A stretch of 64,000 bases of DNA from NCBI GenBank assembly GCA_033807775.1, contig CM066325.1, forward strand, positions 16,487,301 through 16,551,300. The letters are read 5' to 3'. The DNA is from Saussurea involucrata. Lineage: Eukaryota > Streptophyta > Magnoliopsida > Asterales > Asteraceae. The notes under the pieces were generated by a model. The model saw only the letters and a list, made by a program, of their open reading frames with translations, was not told where the DNA came from and did no database searches. Position numbers and translations under genes: made by a program. This document shows, one piece after another, positions 22,701-33,130 of the stretch (positions are counted from its first letter, which is position 1; the number at the start of each line of letters is the position of its first letter).

Positions 22701-24231
22701 ATAACACTAACTATAACATCTGTGAATGACTATGTAGAAGGATTTCTTTAACATCGACTTGACGCTAAGGTGCAAAGTTTCCTACATCGAGGAATTAGGA
22801 GCGCTCTTTAGGGGATTAGGTGATCGCGCGGATACCCTTGAGACCATCTATAGAGGGACACTGTTCGGGCCATGGATGGATGTGTCTTACTCTGGTGGCG
22901 ACCCTACGCTAGTACATATGTTTCTACAGTTGGAGGTCGAGGACGCCAACGCTGAGCCGGAGGAGATGCATTTTGATTTCTTCGGCTCTCAATTGCATTT
23001 TGGGCGTCGTGAGTTCTGTCTAATTACAGGACTACGTTTTGGAGAGGCTCCCCCTCTTCCTCCCTTAGAAGACTGCTCCTTCGTTCCTAGGGTTTGGGGC
23101 ATTTCAGCATCTCGTTTGAAGCTGAAGGCAGCCCGGGACAAGATGAAAGAGGGCCTTAATGCCCTAACCGACGACGATGATGTCCGTGTATGCTTGGTGG
23201 TGATCGTGGATATGGGCTTCCTGGGCCGTGAGTATAGCCAGTATGCTTCATCGACGGTCCTTAGGGCCGTCGAGGACCTTGAGCTGTTTAACAGCTACCC
23301 GTGGGGTAGCCATATCTGGACACATTGCTACTCTATTCTGCACCGAGCCATAGCCAGACGCGTTGATCGACATGCAAAGATGAATCTTTGTGGTTTTACA
23401 TACGCCTTCAAGGTTAGATACGTAGTATAACAATTGTTAATAATACATACAAACTGTTTGGCTTTTCTTTTTACGTACTTGCTCTTCTTGTCTAATTCCA
23501 GATATGGATCTTGGAGATGTTTCCCGCATCAATCCGATATTTCGTCAAGCGCGAAGATCGAGTACTTGGGGGAACCCGTTGGGACAAGCGTGTTACCCTA
23601 AGTAGGTCGCTTTGGATTCAGTTTTATTCAATGCGTCTAGAAATGTAAGTTCTTTTACTATGTTTACAATTTGCATACGTTAGTCCCGCTTATTAATTTC
23701 TTTTATGTTTTATCATATATTTAGCAGCCACTCTTGCCTTTCGATCGCCTTGTGCCTACTGTCGACGAGATGGGCACAGATTGGTACAGAGACAACGTGG
23801 CCTTTATTGACGCAGAGGCGGAAAGGGCTCGACGTCCCCCTACTTCCACATTTGACGAAGATGAGGAAGACGACGACAGGCCCCCTTCCGGTGGATACCA
23901 GCCGCCCCCTTCCTCCTCCTACCAGCCGGCCCGTTCCTCCTCCTACCAGCCGCCCCCTTCCTCCTCCTCCTATCAGCCGGCCCGTTCCTCCTCCTACCAG
24001 CCGCCCCCTTCGTCCTCCTACAATCCATATGAGGCGGCCCCTTCCTACGAGCCACAACGTAGCTCTCATGAGCACCTGTGGGACTACGTCCACGGGCCGC
24101 TAGAGTCACGTGTACAACTTCTGGAGGGAGTCTACAGACAGTTTAGCGCTGTCAATGTTAGTGTTTAACTTAATTTGTTGGCCACGTTTATTTAGTTTGT
24201 ATATTAATATTACGTTCTAAATTTGTTTTAG

Positions 24232-24815
24232 CTGTCGAGTACGACACCGATCCCCGCTCCGTTCGGACAGGGGGCACAGGCGACGTTTGCCACCACATCC
24301 TATCCGTCATTCCCTGAAAATGTAAGTGACATTGAGTAACCATTATAGTTATATGTTTGTGCCTAAGTTTGTAACTCTTATAATGATCAATGTCACGCAG
24401 GCCGGGATGTCGGGGGCCGGGATGTCCCAAACGCCGTTTGCCACCACATCCTATTCTACTATCCCGGAGAGTGTAAGTGACACTGAGTAACCATTATAGT
24501 TATATGTTTGTTCCTAATTTTGTAACTATTTTAATGATCAATGTCACGCAGGACGGGATGTCGGGGGCATACACCTCGCAGATGCCGCCGCCGTTCGCCA
24601 CCACATCATATTCTACTATCTCGGAGAGTGTTAGTGACACTGAGTAACCATTATAGTTATATATCGATAATCCTAATTTTGTAACTATTTTAATGATCAA
24701 TGTCACGCAGGCCGGGATGTCGGGGGCACAGCACATGCCGTCGTTCGCCACCACAGCAATCACAAACATCTTTGGCGGTTCGGCCGATGACTATTACAGG
24801 CCGGAAATGCATACT
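24232..24815 (+). repeat. Tandemly duplicated exon-intron units in the ULP1-like gene
   Basis: Exons at 24401, 24552 and 24711 each start (G/A)GMSG and two end ATTSYSTI(P/S)ES. The introns between them (GTAAGTGACACTGAG ... AATGTCACGCAG) are also near-copies, with unit spacings of 151 and 159 bp. The exon at 24232-24321 is a more diverged member. All have lengths divisible by three (90, 72, 78, 105), so units can be gained or lost without a frame change. Confidence 0.8.
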
Positions 24816-26039
24816 GTAAGTTATTTTGGTAGTTTTGGTTTAATTGTGAACATTTCCTAAATTGTACTTAAAACATTGAGTAACGTAATTTTCAGACGGG
24901 GTCTCCTATTATCCAGGATCACTTCTCGGAGCACTTCTCAGAGCCTGACGATGACTCGATGGATGTTGTAGATCCACCACCACAGGTGACCCCGCTTCCT
25001 CAAAAGCGGTCGCATAAAATTTCACAATGGTTTCGTCACCCGTTTGGCCAACAAGGATCTACGACACCACCGGCCGCTAAAAAACAAGCAAAGAAAGCGG
25101 GGGGAAAGAAGGGAGGAAAGAAAAAGGGAAAAGTGTCTTCACCGGAGCCTCAACCGGCATCAGAAATATTGAGGATGTGCCGGATTGGTCGCCTCCCCCC
25201 TTGATTTTCATCCCTCACTTGAACTTGGAAATCACCCCCTCGTTTTTCAATGTATTGCTGGCCGTTGACCCTTTGGAGTCTGACTTACTGGATGTGGTTA
25301 GTATGAAGTTTAATTATAGTCATATAATCAAATATATTTATTTTACATGTCTAACCATCTATTTTTTTATGTATAGCACATCGATTGTTGGGTCTCGCTG
25401 TTGCAAAGACATCGTGGAACAGACACGAGGTGGACCATGATGTTCAGTATGTTCTTTCATTACTTGTTGATTGAGCATCTAGGTCCCGCCTCCGTGGTTA
25501 ATTCATGCAATGGCGTGGAAGGGACCTCTTGGGCTCTCCTCGATGTGGTATGTAAATCGTTTTACTCTTATTTTATTTAACTTATTTTGTTGCTAACTAA
25601 GTTGTCTAATATAGTAATATTTTAGGTGTACATCCCAATATGCATTAATCCCCAACATTGGCTGCTTGGAGTGTTTGAACTTGACTCTATGACCTTGACC
25701 ATATATGATAGCGACAGTGCCAATCTCTTCAGACAGCAATTGGAAGAGCAGATGACAAAGTTTAAAGCTGTGCTATTTGACTTCTTTTGTCGGGTCAAGG
25801 ATGATAGACGTCGCGATATGACATGTGTCTTTCGCTATAAGTTCGCCAAGAATGTACCCCAGCAGGCCGGGATAAATGCGAATTGCGGTGTCTGGGTATG
25901 CTGTAATACCCAAATGTTGATAAATAACAATGAGGTATGGGTACACCCTGACGAGGCCGAGGATGTTGCCAAAGATTTTCGCAAACATATGGCGGAGTCT
26001 ATTTATGAGCATTGTCAAATAGGGCCACGTTAGGTTGTT

Positions 26040-26740
26040 TATGTAACATTAAATAATTGTTATTTTTAGTATTAACTTATTTTGTTAAAGTATTGTGATT
26101 GACTTACTGTTTACTTCATTTGGTTTTTGCTAATTTCATCCATTTACTCAACTTTGAGTATCGATATTTCTTTCACACATACTCCATTTTGGACGCATTA
26201 TATATCATTTCGAAGCTCTCATATAGGAGAACATAAACCTACTAAAAGTTAGTTATATATAACACATATATATAAATTTAAATGCGTCCAAAGTTTAGTA
26301 AAACCCATATTTCCAACACCTAGTAAGTAGGTTTATGAAACTTGCGATAATCCTAATACAGAGATTATTGGATGAACAAGCATTTATTTCTTGATTATTG
26401 GTGTATTGGTTCTTGTTGTCTGGAAGTGATTCATATGATGCAAAAATTGGTATCATGTAATGTAGAACAGTATCTATATTATAGAAACTTGCATTTGACA
26501 GTACCATATAAATCTGATCTAAATTCTCATTAATTAGCTATGTTTGACTACTTAAAGACTAATTTTTTTGCCTAATGAAAGACCTTTATTCAAGAGCAGA
26601 CGAATATTGCAGTTACTTTTTCAGTGGAATCTTACAGGCTCTTTTCAAACGAATCTTGCAGTGAACTATTCAGACGAATCATGCAGTGAACTTTTTCAGA
26701 CGAAATCTTTGACCATATCTGATGAAGAACATACATTTTC
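26040..26740 (+). other. Spacer between the two outer-MULE genes with promoter repeats
   Basis: No coding region. 26598-26710 has three to four copies of a repeat like CAGACGAATCTTGCAGTGAAC directly upstream of the TATA box at 26744. The inner element has tandem motifs at the equivalent place, but of different sequence. Confidence 0.6.
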
Positions 26741-26790
26741 ACGGCTATAAGTAGATGGCATGATTAAGTAGTAATTCACAACTTCCTATC
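26741..26790 (+). promoter_or_regulatory. Core promoter conserved with the inner MULE
   Basis: ACGGCTATAAGTAGATGG followed about 10 bases on by TAGTAATTCACAACTT matches the minus-strand promoter at 16682-16633 almost base for base. It lies about 85 bases before the start codon. Confidence 0.75.
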
Positions 26791-26829
26791 TATCTTTTAT
26801 ACAAACACACTCTCGCTTTTTTTAACACA

Positions 26830-27402
26830 ATGGATGGAGGTTCAAGATCAAGGGGGAACAGGTCGGCGAATGTGGCTGGAACTTCACGTTCGGGAGCCTA
26901 CCAACCACTGAACGACGGAGCTCGCCGGAGTACCTGGAAGGTACCGGAAACAGACGAGGAGTGGACAAACTGTGGGCGAACTGCAGTCGATTTTCCATTC
27001 ACGCCTGAGGAGGAAGCAGACTGGGAGATGGCATCCGACAATTACTACTTCGATAATGGCATGAGAACCCCACCAATGTATGATTTTATGCCGACGGGTC
27101 TTCGACAAAGTCAATGAATTACTCCCGCAGTGCAAAAAGCCATTGATGAGGCGAACGCCGGTATCGAAAAGGTAAAGGGTATGTGGAACCATAACAGGGG
27201 GATTCAGCAGGGGAAAATGGAGTATCTAGCGGAGAAGAAACGAGAACTGGCCATGACTAGGGCTCACGTTCGACACCTGCAACGAGAGATTAAGGAAGCT
27301 GAAGAGGAACTAGAAGAACTCGAATCGGACTACATAGGAATGGAGGACGTGATCAAGGAAAAGGTTAACTTCATCACAGGACTCCAGGACGCCTTTCAGT
27401 AA
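26830..27402 (+). pseudogene. Coiled-coil accessory gene of outer MULE with one nonsense codon
   Basis: 191 codons in one frame from ATG 26830 (MDGGSRSRGNRS) to the stop at 27402, interrupted only by TGA at 27115-27117. The inner homologue has Arg there (TQRMPSPV against SQ*ITPAV), so a CGA to TGA transition, as expected from methyl-cytosine deamination, explains it. Conserved parts: basic Ser/Gly N-terminus, STWKVP and EEWTNCGRT, acidic PFTPEEE, then a coiled coil (GMWNHNRGIQQGKMEYLAEK...) ending FITGLQDAFQ. Same length and layout as 16575-15627. Either a recent pseudogene, or two shorter proteins. Unknown function. Confidence 0.8.
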
Positions 27403-28060
27403 TAGATTTATTTGTTTACATGCACTGTATCCGTTTCGGTTGGGAAGATGATTTGCAATAATTTTTATATGATGTTGTTAATTAATTTCCTTGTTAAATA
27501 ACTTAAGTGAATTTCTATATTAAAAACATTAAAATGGAAAGGAAACAATACATTAAAAACCACAAATTAAATAATTAACTATAAGGGTATGAATTTTAAA
27601 TATAATTTTTTTATGTAGTGTATAACTGTATATGATATATATTAAAATATATAAATCCAAAAAAATTCAAGATTGGGCTCATTTCGAACGTATCGAAGAG
27701 ACGATTATAATGGTGTAATTTGTTAAAATTAAAACGTATTTTTTAATGTATTTTAGTTAATAAACGATTATACGTGTTAAATGTAAAATTAAAATAATGA
27801 AAGTAAAAGGTATAAAGTAAATTTAGTAAATAAGTATAGGGGTTGAAAGTGTAACATTTCTTTTTAAATTCGTAAAAATGGACGAAAGCGGGGTGAACAG
27901 TGTCAAAAATACCAAAATTTTCATAAATGGTCCCTGGAATTTTTCAAAAATGGTCCCTTGCAATTGAAAAGTCACAAAAATAATCCCATCGCGGGATTCC
28001 TTCGCGATCGCGGTATTTCATTTTTCAAAAATGGTCCCTGCAAGTTTAAAAAAGTGTCAG
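27403..28060 (+). repeat. 3' subterminal region of outer MULE, shared with foldback element
   Basis: 27560-27850 matches the inner part of the arms at 7217-8703 (ATCGAAGAGACGATTA, AAACGATTATA.GTGTTAA). 27900-28060 has TGGTCCC/CGCGATCGCGG words shared with the left end. No gene. Confidence 0.75.
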
Positions 28061-28185
28061 AAAGGTCCCTGGCCCGCGATCGCGGGCTCCCATCGCGGAT
28101 TTTTAGGGTATTTTTGCAAAGTGGGAGAGATTTGTGGTATTTTGGTAACACATGGTCAAACTTAGGGTATTTTAATTAATTTCCC
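28061..28185 (-). repeat. Right TIR of outer MULE
   Basis: Inverted copy of 11092-11215, flanked by the second ATCTAACAA duplication. Confidence 0.9.
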
Positions 28186-28194
28186 ATCTAACAA

Positions 28195-28494
28195 TACATC
28201 ACCATTACCCAAATGACTAGAATTGGTGATATAACAAATTAGTGGTTTGTAGTTAACTTTAGTTTACACATTTAATTCTTTTGTACTTAATGCCTAGATT
28301 GAACACGAGACATTGAATGTGTCATTCTCGTTATGTTCAATCTCTAGTTTCTTGATTCTCTAATATACTAACAAAAAGATCAATGGTATCTCATATTAAT
28401 TATCTTAGCATACATGCATTTTCTCAATATATATTTTATTAAGGGGCCCAAATACATCACTCTCATACAACATAACTATCATTATGTCACCTAA
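28195..28494. repeat. Left part of duplicated spacer, copy A
   Basis: 28340-28494 aligns with about 47700-47914; copy A continues at 47125 on the far side of the retrotransposon. An imperfect inverted repeat lies at 28298-28343. Confidence 0.65.
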
Positions 28495-28807
28495 TGAAAC
28501 ACCTTGAAATTCACAATAAATTTAAACCTTAAATTATCAGAGTTCACCACTATAATTCAAACTTTCATTTACATCAAAGAATTCACGACGAGTTTCAATC
28601 TATACAAGTTTATCATAATCATCAACTAGTCTAATCCCTGATCAATACACAAATCCAAAAGCACCACTCTGGAACTTCTCGGCACTCATCCCTGCTCATC
28701 TATTCCCGAGCTATTACCCGGTAAGAAAAGTTTAATTTGAACGATTAGGCTTACGCCTAGTGAGAACATCCAGTTTTCCCAAATCAACTCTTTATAAGCT
28801 TTAAAAC

Positions 28808-29757
28808 TGTTGGTCCCGAAGGGTTATACAAGTTTGTAGAAGGGGGGGGGGTTGAATACAAACACACAGATTTTTACTTTCTAAATTGTTTATTGATATA
28901 ATCAAACAATTTACAACTTGTTGCGGAACAAGATTAAGGACTAAGCCTAATCTAAACAAGTTAAGAACGCTAAGTTTCTTGCACCAGAATTAAGACAGAA
29001 AGGAGATAAGAATATTACGAATAATATTCTAACACTAAGAGAGAAAGAAGAAGATGGTCGAGCAATTATTTTCTGAAGTAGGGTTCTTCTTATATATTGC
29101 ATGCATTTAATGCATGACAGTATTACTTTACACGTGGCAGCAGCTGATTGGTTGCATGGGTTGACCTTTGTAGACAACCTTAGTAGCCGCATGATGTATA
29201 GTGTAGAATCAGAGTTGGTTGTACGATTCTGGACAGAAGGGATGTCCGTTCTGACACTTCGTACGGAGACGTGCAAGGGGGAAAGACAAAAGTAACTTGT
29301 AGAGTAGACCTCATGATCAGCGTTCGTTGATCAGTACTTTATTAGTGATTGATAAAGCTCAGCGATCGCTGAAGTCTTCTACTTGAAACTTCACGTTGAG
29401 TGGACAGGTCTTGCTTTGCTGATATCCGCATCAGTTCATTAGTAGACTTGTCGCTGGTTCTTGGGCTTGATCTTCGACTTCAGCGTAGAATCTTTGTTGA
29501 CGTGAAACTTGTCTTCAGGGATCATAAGTAAACAATTAAACTATCAGCGATCACCAAAAGTACTGAACAGGCTCAGAGCTTTATGGTGAACAGTGTTCGC
29601 TGAATGCTAAACTTTAAGAGCGAGAGTTCCTATCAGCGGTACTGTAGAGTCATAGTACTTATCAGCGATAATGAAACTCTAATACATATTGGTTACTTAT
29701 AATTTTCACTAAGTGTTTAAAGAGTCATTATCAAATCACTGAGGGTTTGGATCAACA
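28808..29757 (-). repeat. 3' LTR of the pol-less element
   Basis: Partner of 40382-41333. Confidence 0.93.
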
Positions 29758-30027
29758 ATCTCCCTCTATTTGATTATGCCATAGCAATGAAGGAAAATTG
29801 CTAAATATGAAAACATAAGGATAAAAAGAACTGATAAAATATTTGTCCCTTTTACTGTTTTCTGGGATCATTTGAGTACTGATGGAGTAAAGTACATTCG
29901 CTGAAATTTTTCTTTGAACTTCGTAAAGGTTACAAAGGGAAGTGGAAAAATTACAAGTACAACAAATAAATTTATAAGTACAAAAGATATTAGCTGATAA
30001 AGATAGAAGAAATACAAGGAAATCCTA

Positions 30028-30716
30028 TCAACCTTCAAAAGGTTCTTCCTTAACGAGAAGTTCATCAAGGGTCTTTGTTGTAGGGATCATCCAGTCAGGG
30101 ACAGTTTCTCCCTGATTTCTTCTTTCTTGTGCTTCTTTGAAGATCAGGGGCTTAAGATATCGTGCCTGAAGATCGCGTCTGAATTCACACCAATAGATGA
30201 GATCCTTGAGCTGTTCGATGGGAGTAATGGGAAGCTCAGAGATGAGTTGAAAACGTTGACGTCCATCATAGTCATGAAAGAATATCCCATAGGGTTCGCT
30301 TATGACTTTTCCAGGGATGAATTGTTCACCATGAGGCAGAGAGGTGTCAAGCACTGAGAGATCAGGTTCAGGACCAAGTACTTCAGCACGTGAGAAATCA
30401 ATACCTGTTTCGTTTCGGATAGGAGGACCTGAATCTGAAGATATTATCTTTTTCTTTGCAGAGGCCCTTCTTCGTTGAGTTGCAAGAGGAGTGGGCGGAG
30501 GAATATCCACAGCAGAAGAATCCAAGTCGATCTGAGAATTTATAATCTTCTCGACATGGCTCTTATATTTTGAGCGAGATCGCTGAATGGCTATTCGCAT
30601 CTCCAACCGTTCAGAGAGACCGAACTTCTTTATTGTATCAGCATAGATGTGTTGCATGGAACCATCTTCTCTGAATATGTCCACTTCAACGACAGGAACG
30701 TCTATGGTCGATTTTC
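30028..30716 (-). pseudogene. C-terminal part of the pol-less element's coding region
   Basis: About 229 codons reading from the far side of the nested element (KSTIDVPVVEVDIFREDG) to a stop at 30028. The listed ATG at 30729 lies in the nested LTR and is not the real start. Features: VPVVEVDIFREDGS, Arg/Lys-rich QRRRASAKKK, and a neutral end EQLKDLIYWCEFRRDLQ...VPDWMIP. Taken with 38547-38180 it forms one interrupted gene. Unknown function. Confidence 0.62.
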
Positions 30717-32990
30717 TGTAACGTCCCAAAAATTACAAGGAATTTAAAATTTATAAAAATGACATTTCATTAATTAAACTCGTTAAATAACCCAAACCGT
30801 TTCGTTTGCAACCCAAGAATAATTATTCTCTAAAACAGTAAACAGCGGAATAAATAGTTTAAAAATGAAAATTATAAAACGATATAATGATCAGCTCTTC
30901 ACGCGCGCCAGTATGTACCCGTCACGCCTTGGAGCTACTCGCACCTGAAACAATGATTTATTGGGAAAGGGTAAGCACGAAGCTTAGTGAATTCAACCAC
31001 TATAGATAACACAGTTATTCCACATTACCCCTATAACAGATAGATACACATAAACAAGCATATCAGTCTACGAACAAATCATAAACATGCATATCCACAC
31101 ACACCCACCTAAGAGGCACAAGTCGGTCCCACCGACCACATGATAACATCTCCGGCCCCGCCGAATCCCCGGTCCCACCGAGTCTCTACGCCACCCGCGT
31201 ATAAAATCTCCGGCCCCGCCGGATCCTCGGTCCCACCGAGTTGTAATGTAACACACTCGTCACACCGAGTTCCCACAACGTTTCTTTCCACTTCCTCGGT
31301 CCCACCAAGCCCTCGGTCCCACCGAGTTGTAATGTAACACACTCGTCACACCGAGTTCCCACAACGTTTCTTTCCACTTCCTCGGTCCCACCGAGTTGTA
31401 ATGTAACACACGTTTATACTAAGCATTTAACCCAAGCACATATTACGCACCACAAACAACTAGTTCACACCACAAGTACAGTAGTACATACAAACTACCA
31501 TAACATGCATATAACATAGTATCAACTAGACACCCCACTATCTAGTTCCACAACACAATCACATAAAGCTACCACACACGTACTACAGCAATGATAAAAC
31601 AACCGTTATTAGATATAGTGAGAGAACTCACCTCGTAAGCGCGCCTAACTCACAATTAATAATTCAAGCTCCACAATCCAAGATCACTTCCCGACACCTA
31701 GACGAACGTTAAAAATGTATTAACACGAGACCCGGACCCTAAAATACGACGCACGCTTAAACCGTCACTTAAACGACTTTTCGGTCTAACCAAACAGGTC
31801 TGTTCGGGACCTGATCCGACCTCTTTAAACCCAGAAAATCCCTAATTAAATTACATAACTAGAAAGTGCTCAGAGTTAGGGTTCCAAGGACATATTATAC
31901 ACCTCCTAACGATTTTTCTACAATTAAATACGGATTTTATAAGAATGGTTCGCAGATCAGTGAAAAACAGCAGCTATCGGTATAAAACGACGATTTGGCC
32001 TATGCTACGTTCCGAACTGGATTTTGCACAAAACACAGAAAAGTTACTAGACTCGGAAAGAGAACCTTTGGCACCGGTTTCACCCCAATCCGAGTTACGA
32101 GTAAAGAGTTACGGCTAACGCAAAACAGTGGCAGAAAAGGACGTTTTTCACATAAAATGATAACTTTATAAAACGGTTTACGCGTTCGGTTTATATGATT
32201 CGGGTTCCGCTACGGCGGTTTAAGGTTACGGCCAGAGGTGGTTTTAGGGTTCCGCCACGGGCACCACCCACTGCCACCTCCGGCAGTGGGGCACGGCGGC
32301 GGCGGCGACGGTTCCCCGACGGCGACCGTAACGTGAACACTCCCCTTCGATCATCAAACCACCCCTCTCCTCCACCACTCTCGGCTGTCCACCTCCCTTA
32401 AACGAGGGCACACACACACACTCTACGCGCAACCGCTCGCGATGGTCCACGGCGGCTACCGTCTGCAGCGGCCAAGGCCGCATGCGGCGGCAGCGGTGGT
32501 GGTGCAGAGTCGCCGGCGGCAAAGAAACAAGAAAGAACAACGAGGTTAACGGTTTACCTTGCGACGATGCCACTCGACAGCACCTGCTCCTTTCTCTCTC
32601 GAACTCCCCGGCGGACGATGGTGGTGGCGGCTTTCGATGACAGCAGCAGCGGCGACGGGGTTGAGGGTTTCGGCCGTGAGTTTTTGAGGGAGAAAAATAG
32701 GGTTTTGGTGATGTTCTCTTCTTTTTCTTTTTTGTTCTTCACGCCACAAACACCCACAACTAAACATATGGATTTCCGGTTTTAAGAAATGCATGGGCCA
32801 AAGGCCAAATCTTTTGGCCATTTAACACCTTTAGTCCCTCAACTACCCTCCTTCTTGCAAACTAACTAAAATTCCGACACTTAACGATTTGACCCAACTC
32901 GACTAACCCCGCTTACGGAAACCACAATACTCGAACTTAAAAGAAAATAAATAAGACTAATAAATTACATACCGGGATACGGGCTTTACA
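30717..32990 (-). repeat. 3' LTR of the innermost element
   Basis: 2274 bp. It has a 67-bp segment (about 32452-32518) absent from the partner and flanked by GGCGGC, and CTCGGTCCCACCGAG-type direct repeats at 31120-31410. Confidence 0.93.
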
Positions 32991-33003
32991 ACTCTCCCCC
33001 ACT

Positions 33004-33130
33004 TGGATTAGACTTCGTCCTCGAAGTCTCTGCCTACGAATAGCTCCGGATAGTTCTCCCTCCTCTCAACCTCAGGTTCCTAAGTCCACTTGAAATCCCT
33101 TCTAAAACTTCTCAAACACTTTTCTAACTA
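33004..33130 (-). pseudogene. Polyprotein C-terminal remnant
   Basis: Minus-strand reading FKWT*EPEVERRENYPELFVG...DFEDEV matches the last residues of chromovirus polyproteins (E..RR.YPELF, FEDE), with one stop. It shows that this pol-less element derives from a Ty3/gypsy chromovirus. Confidence 0.6.

Larger units (their letters stand above)
11724..26033 (+). pseudogene. ULP1-like cysteine protease gene of the outer MULE (split, frameshifted)
   Basis: Predicted deSUMOylase-like C48 protease. A multi-exon model fits: 11724-11744 (MSRITSV, phase 0), 22738-23412, 23502-23644, 23725-24153, 24232-24321, 24401-24472, 24552-24629, 24711-24815, 24896-25296, 25377-25547, 25626-26033. The second exon resembles the N-terminal domain of plant transposon ULP proteins (FFGSQLHFGRREFCLITGL). 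The fourth is Pro/Ser/Tyr rich with GGYQPPPSSSYQ-type repeats. The ninth has a Lys/Gly-rich basic patch. The last exon holds the catalytic set: H in NPQHW, D in IYDSD, Q in PQQAG and C in NCGVW, all present. An apparent AT duplication near 25166 shifts the frame, and the exon 3/4 junction does not keep phase, so it is probably no longer functional. Intron 1 (11745-22737) contains the whole inner MULE. Confidence 0.82.
11092..28185 (+). mobile_element. Outer Mutator-like element (ULP1-carrying, Kaonashi-like), 17.1 kb
   Basis: Ends are inverted repeats starting GGGAAATTAATTAAAATACCC, about 125 bp long (11092-11215; 28061-28185). A perfect 9-bp duplication ATCTAACAA lies at 11083-11091 and 28186-28194, the length expected for Mutator. 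Its own genes are a plus-strand ULP1-like protease (11724-26033) and a coiled-coil gene (26830-27402). No MURA belongs to it: the only transposase lies in a second MULE nested at 12284-21969. Without the insertion it would be about 7.4 kb. MULEs carrying ULP1-like genes are known in plants as Kaonashi-type elements; assignment to that group is inference from gene content. Confidence 0.93.

Noticed and set aside
23713..24109. Open frames antisense to or out of frame with the Pro/Ser-rich exon
   Set aside because: Shadows of the repetitive exon at 23725-24153; they lack splice consistency.
28298..28343. Possible microRNA precursor hairpin
   Set aside because: The inverted repeat is short and imperfect, with a bulge in the stem; no support without small-RNA data.
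31068..31377. Several overlapping open frames on both strands (also 36326-36639)
   Set aside because: They lie in the CTCGGTCCCACCGAG repeat of the LTR; the open frames follow from repeat composition.
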